Shown piece by piece: positions 1 to 7,282 of a stretch of 12,622 nt of DNA. Origin of the DNA: Leucogyrophana mollusca (lineage: Eukaryota; Basidiomycota; Agaricomycetes; Boletales). The stretch is from assembly GCA_021014945.1 (NCBI GenBank), contig MU266739.1, positions 1 to 12,622 of the forward strand, given 5' to 3'. The translations under genes and the position numbers were made by a program. Positions within the stretch are counted from its first letter, which is position 1, and the number at the start of each line of letters is the position of its first letter. The notes below the pieces were generated by a model. That model was not told where the DNA came from. It worked only from the letters and a program-made list of their open reading frames with translations, and ran no database searches.

Positions 1-38
1 AAAAAAGATGCAACGAACGACAAAAAAAATATCCAAAG

Positions 39-78
<40 letters not shown>

Positions 79-1745
79 ACAAAACTCAAAACCCACCTCA
101 CACCCCCGCCCGAGCACGAGCCACTCCAGGAAGCGCCGCGCCGCGCGGGACCCGGCGCCGGCGCGCAGCTGCGCGAGGGTCGCGCGGTCTGCGTCTGTCG
201 CCTTGGTTGCTTTGATTGCGTCTGTTGCTTTGATCGCGCGGGTTGCTCCTGAATTTGACGTTGAGGGCTGTGTCGAGGCCTTGTGCGCACGTTTTGAGGA
301 GGAAGAGGACGGGGAGGGGTGGTGCGTGAGGAGCTGTGTTGAGTGAGGAGAGGGGGGGAGTAGTTAGTTGATAAGTTCGGGAGAAAAGGAAGGTGGTGCA
401 GAAAGAGACGTAGCGCGAGCACAGCGCAGGAAAGACGCGACACGCAACGCGCAACACGCAACACGCAACACAGTGCAGGACAGACTCAAACAGAGAACAC
501 CACGGCGACACACCTGCATGCCGCGATCGAGGTCACGGTCGACCATCCAGACGCCCCAGCGGCGGCGGAGGTCGTCCCGCGCTATCGAGGACGTGCTTGG
601 CGCTGTCGACGAGGGGGCGTTTGGCGGTGAGGTAGCACTCGCGGGCGGTAGGGCAGCAGTCACGGGGGAAGGGGAGGAGAGCAGGGTGAACATGCGTTCG
701 AGGGGGTCGGGGATGGAGGAGGTGGGGTCTGACCATGTCCCGTCTGCGAGCCTGGGGTGGGAGGTGGTAAGCGTGAGCACAGTCAAAGGGAGCGTGAGCA
801 CAGCAAAGGGAGTGCGAGCACAGCAAAGGGAGCGCAAGCAGTCAAAGGGAGCGCAGGACGCACCTAGCCCAGGCCTCGCACAGGCTCTCGAGGTCGCCGC
901 GCTGCTCGTAGAGGGTGCAGAGGGCGGCGTACTGCCGTGTGCTGACGAGGAGCGGCTCAAGCTCTGCTAGGACGACCGCATTGGGGGCAGCGAGGAAGGA
1001 GGCGAGGGCGTTCGAGTCCCCGGGCGCGCGGGCCAGGAGCTTGGCGAGCACGGTATCGACGATCTGTCGGCGCATCAGCACGCACACAGCGAAACAAAAA
1101 CAGCACCAACAGCACCGCCCTCGCCGCGGGCGCGTACGTCGCGCAGCACGCGTGCGAGCATCTCGTGTGCGTCGTCCGCGAGTATACGCGCAAGCTCGTC
1201 GAGGGGACGGTCTGCGGGGCGGAGGTGGGGAGCGTAGTTCCTGACTAGGTTTTGCGTGACTGTCAGTGCCAGCCATGCATAGAGCGGGGAACGGCGGCGG
1301 CGGCGGTGAGTGTCGGCGGGCGTGGGGTGGGGGCCGGAGCGGGACTAGACTCACTGAGTTCGTAAATGTCGGCTTCGGGGGGCATGTGCGCCTCCACCCC
1401 CGCCCACACCTCTGCCTCCAAGTCTGCGTCTAAGTCTAAGTCGAAGTCGGCATGGGGGTGCCAGAGGTGGGGAAAGTAGGAGAGGAGGACGCGTGGGTCG
1501 AGGTGGCCGTGGGAGAAGTGGGGCGCGGCGTCGAGGAAGCGGGTGTGTGCGAAGAGGGCAAAGGCGATGCGTTGGTGCAGATAGGCAGCGTCGGCGAAGG
1601 CGGGCGGCTGTTGGCCCACGAGCGAGATGGCGGCGTCGATACGGTGGGAGTCGAGCAATGTCTCCGCCTGCGCTGTCACCGTGCATGGGACCAGCGAGGA
1701 GATCTGTGAGTCGCCGATGAGCAGCACCCCGGAGCGAGCAAACAT
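1..1745 (-). CDS. Vps39/Vps3 (TGFBRAP1-like) tethering protein, CNH-less, 3' partial
   Basis: Members of this family are subunits of the HOPS (Vps39/Vam6) or CORVET (Vps3/TGFBRAP1) complexes that tether endosomes and vacuoles. I see five exons that stay in frame: 1745-1355, 1244-1138, 1063-864, 751-514 and 333 to about 104, giving about 388 residues before the left edge. Recognisable blocks, in order, are SSLVPCTVTAQAETLLDSHRI, AAYLHQRIAFALF, GHLDPRVLLSYFPHL, RNYAPHLRP, IVDTVLAKLL, LAELEPLLVSTRQYAALCTLY (a Vps39-type domain 1), DGTWSDP, DPLERMFTLL, RWGVWMVDRD and RFLEWLVL. The N-terminal CNH beta-propeller is absent: an eIF4A 3' end lies about 120 bp upstream. The ATG at 1745 is also present in copies C and R3, but an AG at 1767-1766 could instead be a splice acceptor. 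The exon 2/3 junction is the least certain; I chose GTACGC at 1137 because it keeps phase. Intact but truncated, so possibly a pseudogene. Confidence 0.82.
39..77. repeat. 39-nt poly(A) tract (poly(T) on the minus strand)
   Basis: This is an uninterrupted run of 39 A on the plus strand, flanked by more A-rich sequence. On the minus strand it falls just inside the intron that follows exon 5 of the Vps39/Vps3-like gene (donor around 101-103). It could be the tail of a retroposed sequence or simple slippage. An assembly or length error is also plausible for a homopolymer of this size. Confidence 0.9.
443..470. repeat. 7-bp microsatellite in intron 4 of the Vps39/Vps3-like gene
   Basis: There are four consecutive copies of CGCAACA on the plus strand, the first ending in G. 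They lie inside the unusually long 180-bp intron (334-513) between exons 4 and 5. Slippage of this unit probably lengthened the intron. Confidence 0.85.
773..852. repeat. 20-bp minisatellite, four units, in intron 3
   Basis: Four tandem units of about 20 bp have the consensus GTGAGCACAGCAAAGGGAGC on the plus strand (773-793, 794-813, 814-833, 834-852), with small indels between units. The array makes up most of the 112-bp intron 752-863 of the Vps39/Vps3-like gene. The P450 introns in this window are all 46-63 bp, so the minisatellite explains why this one is nearly twice as long. Confidence 0.9.
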
Positions 1746-1865
1746 CGTCGTCGTCGTCTTCGATGCTAAAATTCAATTGAAAGTGGTATTGGGTGTTTAC
1801 GTAATACACGCGGCCATTCCCGCCCCTTTACCATAAAGACACCGAACAATCGTCTAAATGTCGAC

Positions 1866-2760
1866 ACTGGAAACGCATCTCGTCGATTTGCACGTCGTAG
1901 AATTCTTTGGGGGACGCTTGATTTACCACCGGAATGACATCCATGTTCTATATCTCTCAGTATCCGTACGTCCTCACCCGTCGCAAAGCTGATGACTTCT
2001 CCCCTGCAGCCGACACGATGCCTGTCCGCGAGCAAGTCGTAGTCGACCACAAGCAAGACCCGCTGCACGTCGATTCCACGCGACAATATCTGTAGTCACC
2101 AGGGCACTCGATGAACCGGAGCGGAACCCCTCCATCAGCACCCCACGCCGTCCCCACTCCACATCTCCGCGTGACGTCCCAAGCCCGGACGACGAGTCCA
2201 GCGGTACCAACCATGGCAGAGACAGTGAATCCACGTGCACACCTCTCCCACCAGCCAGCCAGCCCACCTTCCGCCCTGTATCACAGAAGACGACGGCCGC
2301 GAATGGTGTCGAGCCCCCACTCCTCCTTCTCAACGGCGACGCAGCACTGCCCGATCCCCCCAAATCCAAATCCAAAGTCCACTCGTCGATGATACACACG
2401 GGATCACGCACCCGCTCCCCCTCGACTCCAGGACATCACCAGACATGATGGCAGAGAGGAGAAAGCCCCCCGCCTCCCAGGAAGACCCCCTGAATGTAAA
2501 TCCGCCTCCGAATCCAAGGGACACCACCCCATCCCACCAGTCTCGTCGACACAACACAAAACCCTCCCTCGAGTCCCTCGGCGCACACCCATCCAGGGGT
2601 CCCGACGACAACGTGAACCCCCTCCATGCCACCTCCACACGCATAGCATCCGACGCCACGCAGCCTGACCTCTTCGAATCTGCCTAGCAGCCTTCGACAC
2701 TCCAACACGTCCAGCCGCAGAAGAACTTGACAACACATCCACCCACCTAAGAACAGAGAC
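1866..2760 (-). pseudogene. eIF4A (DEAD-box RNA helicase) fragment, copy A
   Basis: This is a degenerate copy of the translation initiation helicase eIF4A, covering roughly the middle to the C-terminus. In minus-strand order, across several frames, I see a CHACxGGT-like block (CYACGGG), VHVVVGTPGWV (motif GTPGR), a decayed DEAD box (CVDETGG where VLDEADE is expected), RRRIYIQGVF (from KDQIYDVF), [92 protein letters not shown], then [10 protein letters not shown] and FYDVQIDEM. There are multiple frameshifts. The last intron has lost its GT donor (AT instead). A deletion of about 30 bp relative to copy C removes the stop codon region, between short ATGC repeats. Non-functional. The gene pair order eIF4A then Vps39/Vps3 is preserved downstream. 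Confidence 0.85.
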
Positions 2761-3020
2761 ACAGACGCAGAAACCGGCCAGCCGTTTTCCCGTGCGACGA
2801 CATCACCACCCCAGCACTCTTGGATCGCTGTTGGCGCCCGAAACCCCAGCTACGCCAGAACGACTAAGTACCCGGCCCCCGCTGACACCAGGGCGCCCAC
2901 CCACAGGCCCAGGCACGCATACGCATACCCCACGCTACCGACTGCAATCAACATCACTGAACGTCGAACGAGGCGGTGATGTAAGCCCCAACGCACCCGT
3001 CGACCAGTACCAGCCGGACT

Positions 3021-3086
3021 CGATGCGATTTACCTTGAAGATCGATGCGATTTAACTTGAAGATCAATACGATTTAACTTGAAGAT
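3021..3086. repeat. 22-bp tandem repeat, three units
   Basis: Three adjacent 22-bp units (3021-3042, 3043-3064, 3065-3086) share the pattern CGATGCGATTTAACTTGAAG followed by AT. Units differ at one to three bases. The array is AT-richer than its surroundings and has no evident coding role. Confidence 0.95.
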
Positions 3087-3274
3087 CAATAGGCCTCCAC
3101 GTGACGGGCTAGGCCTTACCCTGACGAGGTCACGAGAGGCTTCTACGTAGTTCTGAAACCCAAAGGTCGACTTCGACGAGGCTCGGATGTGATTCTGATC
3201 TAGTTATCGTGGGATGGGATGGGTGTATCGATAGAACCGACAATGCTGACTTGATCTCGACATCGACAAACTTT

Positions 3275-3364
3275 CTGGGCTTGTTGGGACTGAGCGGTAG
3301 ACCACGACCCACCAACGTTCTGGACCTGTCGGGACCGTGTGGTAGACTACGACCCGAAAACAGC
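3275..3364. repeat. 45-bp tandem repeat, two units
   Basis: Two adjacent 45-bp units (3275-3319 and 3320-3364) both read CTGG...GTxGGGACxG...GGTAGACxACGACCC. Because 45 is a multiple of three, a minus-strand frame reads a repeated 15-residue peptide (VVVYHTVPTGPE and VVVYRSVPTSPE). No family is recognised and coding is not supported. Confidence 0.85.
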
Positions 3365-3459
3365 CCAACGAGAGTGTCGAATCATTTTCCGAGCCCTCAC
3401 AGCGCCTAACAGCACCAATAACACACCCGACGACCGTCCGAGTCAGCCTCACGAACAAG

Positions 3460-3848
3460 GGGCCGAAAAGGCAAGATATCGACAAATTAAGAAGCCAGAA
3501 GCCAGAAGGTGCTGCCTTTGTGTGACGGAAGCGGGTGTGTGAGCAGCGCAAAGGCAATGTGCTGGTGCAGGTGTCAGCGGGCGGGTATTGGCAGGTGAGG
3601 TCAATGCGGCTCGAGTCAGGGGGGAGGCAATTCATGAGGCAATTCATGAGTCACCAATGAGCAACACCCCAGAACATGTCATGTCATGATCACTGGTACC
3701 ACCCATGTAGACTGTAGATTATAAGCAGCAAGTCAAGGCCACTCATCCAAGCCACCTAAGCACACAGATCAGTTCCAAGGGCACAATCAGAGGGGGGGTT
3801 ACTCACCCCGCACCTACAAGGGACACAAAGGGATCAGAAACCTAAGTA
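3460..3848 (-). repeat. Dispersed repeat R1 with decayed Vps39/Vps3 exon-1 fragment
   Basis: This segment aligns by eye with R2 (4985-5478) and R3 (10968-11474). About 3500-3665 on the minus strand is a degenerate piece of Vps39/Vps3 exon 1: a remnant of VLLIGDS (the plus strand GAGTCACCAATGAGCAACACC mirrors 1709-1729), then DSSRI, a YPPADT block, a histidine-rich LHQHIAFALL-like stretch and THPLPSH, split by frameshifts. The part from 3680 to 3848 matches the R2 and R3 core (TGATCACTGGTAC, AAGTCAAGGC, CAGATCAGTTCC). Relative to R2 it lacks about 165 bp. It ends at a MITE-like element. Confidence 0.7.
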
Positions 3849-4031
3849 CGAAGGGCCGACCTTGGCCTGTGGAAAAGGAGCACACAGGACATCTGCTGAA
3901 CACATCACTTATCTGCCTTGTCCATCCCCCTGCTGAGGGCACTTCAGCAAGTGAATTAACAAGACAGGTAAGCAGTGTGTTCAACAGACATTCTGTATGC
4001 ACCTGTTCCACAGGTCAGGGTCGGCCCTTCG
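3849..4031. mobile_element. MITE-like foldback element M1 (183 bp, TA-bordered)
   Basis: This is a near-palindrome. The left arm, starting CGAAGGGCCGACC, pairs with the right arm, ending GGTCGGCCCTTCG, and homology continues for about 70-75 bp per arm (GGCCTGTGGAA with TTCCACAGGTC, GCTGAACACAT with GTGTGTTCAAC). It is bordered by TA at 3847-3848 and 4032-4033, the target duplication of Tc1/mariner-type transposons. There is no internal gene; both strands give similar short open frames, as a palindrome must. A second copy lies at 11475-11656 and is one base shorter. The family name is unknown; the TA assignment to a superfamily is inference. Confidence 0.85.
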
Positions 4032-4247
4032 TAATTAGTGGTTGGATGTTCTGAGAGGTTTCACTTAGCCACTATGCAGATAGCGGGTTGTCAATGGGGT
4101 TGTCGGAGGCAAGGGGTGCATTACCGAACCTCTCTACTGCAAGGACACCGGGGGGAAAAAACGAGACCAAACATTATTTCATCTAAATATCGACACTGGA
4201 AACACATCCTGTCAGAGCGGCCACAGCAATACCCGGTGGAACACCAC

Positions 4248-4929
4248 CTACACAACATTCAAAGGCATCTCGTCAATCCGCTTGCCGCAGAATTCTTCGC
4301 AGGCGACATGTGACAGGTCAGCTACGCCTGATTCACCACCGGAACGACTGACACCCACGTTCGATATCCCTCAGCATCCGCACGTCCTCGGTTGCCACAA
4401 AGCTGATGACCTCCCCCCCGCGGCCGACACGATGGACGTAGCTCTCCCTCTCCGTGGGCAGGTCGTAGTTGATCACAAGCGGGGCCTGTGGCGCGTCGAT
4501 TCCACGCGCGACAAGATCCGTAGTCACCAGCACACCCGACGAACCGGAGCGGAACGCCTCCATCAGCGCCGCACGCTGCCCTGGCTCCACATCTCCGTGC
4601 TGCAGGTGAAGCCTCAAGTCCACAAGTCCGCACAACGAGCTCAGCGGCACCGACCATAGCAACAACAGCGAATCCCCGCGCACGCATCTCCCCCGCCAGC
4701 CAGTCCACCTTCCGCGCGGTGTTGCAGAAGACGACGGTGTGCGTGAGAGCGGCGGCCTCGTGGAGATCGCACAGCGTGTCGAGCTTCCACTCCTCCTTCT
4801 CAACGGCGACGTAGGACTGCTTGATACACCCCAAATCCACAGTCGACTCGTCGGGGACGCGCACGGGCTCGTCTGGGACTTCCAGAACATCGGCAGGCAT
4901 GGTGGCGGAAGGAGAACGACCTGGGTCTC
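4248..4929 (-). pseudogene. eIF4A (DEAD-box RNA helicase) C-terminal half, copy B
   Basis: This is the best preserved of three eIF4A copies. The apparent exons are 4929-4655, 4599-4359 and 4294-4248, separated by introns of 55 bp and 64 bp. They read [126 protein letters not shown] and then FCGKRIDEMPLNV, ending at TAG. The second intron (GTGGGT to GAAG) restores the expected DIEQF junction exactly. The copy lacks the N-terminal RecA domain and so motifs Q, I and II. The frame breaks in LLSATMP, and motif VI has lost its RFGRKG part. Non-functional as a helicase. Confidence 0.93.
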
Positions 4930-4984
4930 CTGGGAAGAAGCCCGAGTTAGCCTCGGATCTGGAAGTTTGGGAGATATGAAGAAA

Positions 4985-5478
4985 GGGCTCAAAAAGGCAA
5001 GGTGTCGACGAATTAGGAAGGTGGAAGATGCTGTCTTTGTGCGGCACCGGAAGCGGGTGTGCGCTGGTGGAGGTAGGCGGCGTCGGCGTCGGCGGGTAGG
5101 TGTTGGCGCGCGTGGTTGATGCGGTTCGAGTCACGAGGGCGGACGCTGGAACAGGAAGCAGAGGCTCGGTGCAGGAATACACCAATCTGACTCTCAAGCA
5201 CCGTGGTCGCTCCCCGTCCGCACTCGCTGCCATCTTGGCTACCAGTCATCCGTCGTCCCGCAGCCGAGGTCGGCATACACGCATTGGATGGGTGCAGTCG
5301 ACATTGTGGCATGATCATTGGTACTACTCATGTGGATTATAGATTATAAACAAGTCGAGGCCAGTCATACAAGCCACAGATCAGTTCCAACTTCCAAAGC
5401 CATGATCAGAGGGTGAAATACTCACCCCGCACTCATGAGGGGCACGCACGGGGAGGTGATAAAAATAAATTCGCCAAT
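4985..5478 (-). repeat. Dispersed repeat R2 with Vps39/Vps3 exon-1 remnant
   Basis: The minus strand at about 5045-5135 reads DSNRI, then [11 protein letters not shown], a clear piece of Vps39/Vps3 exon 1 (DSHRI and [10 protein letters not shown] in copy A) with the following IAFALFAH deleted. The rest (5140-5478) matches R3 for about 350 bp: GCGGACGCTG, CTGACTCTCAAGCA, CGCTCCCCGTC, GGCATGATCA, CAAGTCGAGGC, AGATCAGTTCC and CATGATC. That part contains a minus-strand peptide conserved with R3 (ADGERxRCLRVRL) whose family I do not recognise. Unlike R1 and R3 it does not end in a MITE. Confidence 0.7.
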
Positions 5479-5504
5479 GACCACGTCGCCGCTTCAGCCG
5501 ACGT

Positions 5505-5764
5505 GTGACCCCGACCAGGATAGCACTCCTCCACGCCGAGGCCCACCCTTCCACTAGCGCGGCCAGCTCTTTAACTAATGAAGCCCCCAGCGACGACGAC
5601 GATACGGAGCCCCACCGCGACGAGCGCCAGATCCGGCTCGACACCGACGGCTCCTTCGTCATGTACCCGCCCACCGCACCGCGTGCCCCCCTCCAACTCG
5701 ACCTCTGGTCCTCTACCTCCTCGCCTCCGTCTTCCGCAGGCGCAGAAAGCTGCACTGCTTCCAG
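5505..5764 (+). pseudogene. TBC-domain Rab-GAP fragment (TBC1D20/Gyp8-like)
   Basis: TBC proteins accelerate GTP hydrolysis by Rab GTPases. This isolated exon reads RIALLHAEAHP, then DTEPHRDERQIRLDTDGSFVMYP, which matches the IxxDxxRSFxxYP block that opens the TBC domain. After a frameshift near 5700 it continues PLVLYLLASVFRRRRKLHCFQ, the family's VFRRxxKLxYFQGYHD region, and stops at a CAG/GTGCGC donor (5765). The catalytic arginine finger would normally lie just before or within this block; the position expected in DTDRSF is a glycine here (DTDGSF). No later exons follow: Vps39/Vps3 fragment C begins about 25 bp on, on the opposite strand. A dead fragment. Confidence 0.78.
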
Positions 5765-5789
5765 GTGCGCATTGCATATACATATATAG

Positions 5790-5865
5790 ACTGCGCTGTC
5801 ACCGTGCACGGGACCAGCGAGGAGATCTGGGAGTCGCCGAGCAGCACTCCGGAGCGAGCAAACAT
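5790..5865 (-). pseudogene. Vps39/Vps3 5' exon fragment, copy C
   Basis: This reads MFARSGVLLGDSQISSLVPC then TVTAQ, identical to the start of copy A (1745) apart from loss of one isoleucine codon. Homology stops abruptly at about 5790, where the TBC fragment's short intron-like tail begins. Upstream sequence on the minus strand (5866-6020) also matches copy A (1746-1865), including the ATTACGTAAT region and the candidate acceptor, so the unit eIF4A to Vps39/Vps3 was duplicated together. Confidence 0.9.
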
Positions 5866-6019
5866 CGTCGTCGTCGTGTCCTCTGCTAAAACGAAATCCA
5901 AAGTGGTATTTTGCGATTACGTAATACACGCGGCCATCCCCGCAACAGCGCCCCCCCTACTATAAAGACACCGAACAGTCGCCGTCTAAATGTCGACACG
6001 AGAAACGCATTTCGGAGAC

Positions 6020-6690
6020 TTATACAGCGTTCAAAGGCATCCCACCGATCTGTGCGTCGTAGAATTCTTCGGAGGACGCTTGAGTTACCACCGGGAAGAC
6101 ACCCACTTTCGATATCTCGCAGCTCGTCACAAAGCTGATGACCTTGCTCCTGCGGCCGACACGATGCCTGTCCGCGAGCAACGACCACAAGCAAGACCCG
6201 CTACACATCGATTCCACACGCGGCAGGACCTGTAATCACCCGGACACCAGTCGAACTGGAGTGGAACGCCTCCATCAGCACCCCACGCTGCCTCCGCTCC
6301 ACATCTCTGCGTGAAGCACCAGGTCCACATCTCCGCGTGACATCTCAGGTCCGCGGGCCCGGACGACGAGGTCAGCATGCCAGCGACAGCGACTCCGCGC
6401 GCACATCTCCCCCGCCAGCCAGCTAACTTTCCACCCGGTGTCGAACCTCCCCCCCCTCATTCCTCTCAACGACGACGCAGCATTCCTTCATCCACCTAAA
6501 TCCAAAGTCCACTCGTCTCGATGCACACGGGATCACGCACCCGGACCAACTTGTAAATGTAAATCCGGTCCTCGAATCGACACCATCCCACCGCCCTCGT
6601 CAACACGAGCCCACCCCGAGCCCCTCGGCACACACCCGCCGAGGGGCCCGACGCTAACCCGAACGCAACCCAGATGCTCGGAGTACAGGT
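6020..6690 (-). pseudogene. eIF4A (DEAD-box RNA helicase) fragment, copy C
   Basis: This is the most decayed eIF4A copy and clearly the sister of copy A. In minus-strand order, across frames, there is a GLVLTRAVGWCRFEDRIYIY stretch (from VLDEADEMLSRGFKDQIYDV), VRVRDPVCI, RWKVSWLAGEM-like sequence, SRGDVD and CHAEMWS remnants, HRVGRRSKVISFVTS, EISK, then FYDAQIGGMPLNAV and a TAA stop at 6020-6022. The intron before FYDAQI keeps GTGGGT and GAAG ends. It lacks about 70 bp present in A (the LLSAIMSGDVLE exon part) and the EDVRMLRD stretch. No continuous frame remains. The block 5790-6670 as a whole parallels 1669-2630. Confidence 0.8.
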
Positions 6691-6850
6691 GGATCGATGG
6701 TTATCACTGTCAGAACCCCAGTCACTATCAGCACATACCTCCATTTCTAAATCTTCGTTGCGCAAAGGGAAAATTGTCCGGAACATCAAATTGCGACAAG
6801 TGTATGATGGCAACAGAGGTTGAGTCTGGTTGAGTTCACGTTCAGCATTT

Positions 6851-6872
6851 TTGAACGGACACCGCCGTTCAA
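6851..6872. promoter_or_regulatory. Perfect inverted repeat with CGG-N6-CCG core
   Basis: TTGAACGG at 6851-6858 and CCGTTCAA at 6865-6872 are exact reverse complements around a 6-bp spacer. Inverted CGG triplets with a fixed spacer are the classic target of fungal Zn2Cys6 transcription factors, and an N6 spacing is known for Ppr1-type proteins. It lies about 410 bp upstream of the P450 start. Function is inferred from pattern and position. Confidence 0.5.
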
Positions 6873-6967
6873 TGTGTCCACTCACTGACTAAATGACGAC
6901 AATTCTATCACGTATTTCAGTGACATGTACCCACAAAAGTCCGAATGTCAGCTTGAGGGATATCCGA

Positions 6968-7053
6968 GGTTCCGTCCGGTTCCGTGCTCTTCTCTGTTGA
7001 CCTTCACGATATCCCGATCAGCAAGAATGCATCGGGTTCGGTCAAGGTTCGGT
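6968..7053. promoter_or_regulatory. Two pairs of phased 8-bp direct repeats
   Basis: GGTTCCGT occurs at 6968-6975 and 6978-6985 (10-bp period). The near-identical GGTTCGGT occurs at 7035-7042 and 7046-7053 (11-bp period). Four closely related sites, paired at about one helical turn, sit 230-315 bp upstream of the P450 start. This is a plausible cooperative binding site for a regulator, but I do not recognise which one. Confidence 0.45.
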
Positions 7054-7282
7054 GAGTCGATCCCAGTGGGCCCGGCCACCCGCGGGATCCAAATCTACCG
7101 GGATCAGTGGATGTCAATCTCACCACGGCCCAGCACGAGCTGCGAATTAAAGTAACAAGTCTGAGATCAATATGAGGATCCACTGACAGTGATACCCGAA
7201 GTGAAGGTTATTCTCAGCATAACAGGATGAACGTCCTTCCAAAGTTCCAATCCCCCCCTTTGCAATAGCCACCACAAGTTCA

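Larger units (their letters stand above)
2761..3459. other. Region without a recognisable gene, holding two short tandem arrays
   Basis: I find no protein family in either strand. The open frames here are low-complexity and Pro/Thr/Arg-rich, as expected by chance in GC-rich sequence. The only structure is two tandem repeats, annotated separately at 3021-3086 and 3275-3364. The block lies between eIF4A copy A and repeat R1, so it may be decayed upstream sequence of that duplication unit. Confidence 0.6.
6691..7282. promoter_or_regulatory. Intergenic region upstream of the P450 gene
   Basis: No gene is recognised in these roughly 590 bp, which end at the P450 start codon. Embedded elements annotated separately are a perfect 8-bp inverted repeat with a 6-bp spacer (6851-6872) and two pairs of 8-bp direct repeats (6968-6985, 7035-7053). 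There is also a widely spaced inverted pair, CAGTGGAT near 7105 and ATCCACTG near 7177. I see no convincing TATA box. The region is the probable P450 promoter by position only. Confidence 0.55.

Noticed and set aside
8..346. Plus-strand open frame with a long lysine run
   Set aside because: The lysines come from the poly(A) tract, and the rest is antisense to exon 5 of the Vps39/Vps3-like gene.
368..970. Long plus-strand open frame of 200 codons
   Set aside because: It is antisense to exons 3-4 and two introns of the Vps39/Vps3-like gene, whose minus-strand frames match a known family; the plus frame matches nothing.
1005..1022. GCGTTCGAGTCCCCG resembling a tRNA T-arm
   Set aside because: It lies inside exon 3 of the Vps39/Vps3-like gene, coding for GDSNAL in a conserved region, and no matching tRNA structure surrounds it.
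3814..4054. Similar short open frames on both strands over the same stretch
   Set aside because: They mirror each other because the DNA is the M1 near-palindrome; they are not genes.
5115..5130. GCGGTTCGAGTC, also at about 10970, resembling a tRNA B-box
   Set aside because: The sequence is the minus-strand coding remnant of the Vps39/Vps3 DSHRI segment (compare 1650-1656), and no cloverleaf, A-box or acceptor stem fits around it.
4322..5233. A single 303-codon minus-strand open frame as one protein
   Set aside because: It runs through the R2 repeat, a frameshifted eIF4A exon and an intron; only residues from MPADVLEV to VVAM are in the eIF4A frame.
1866..6690. Repeat-induced point mutation (RIP) as the cause of decay
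   Set aside because: The copies differ mainly by indels and mixed substitutions and remain GC-rich; I see no one-directional C-to-T bias by eye, although a counted comparison was not possible.
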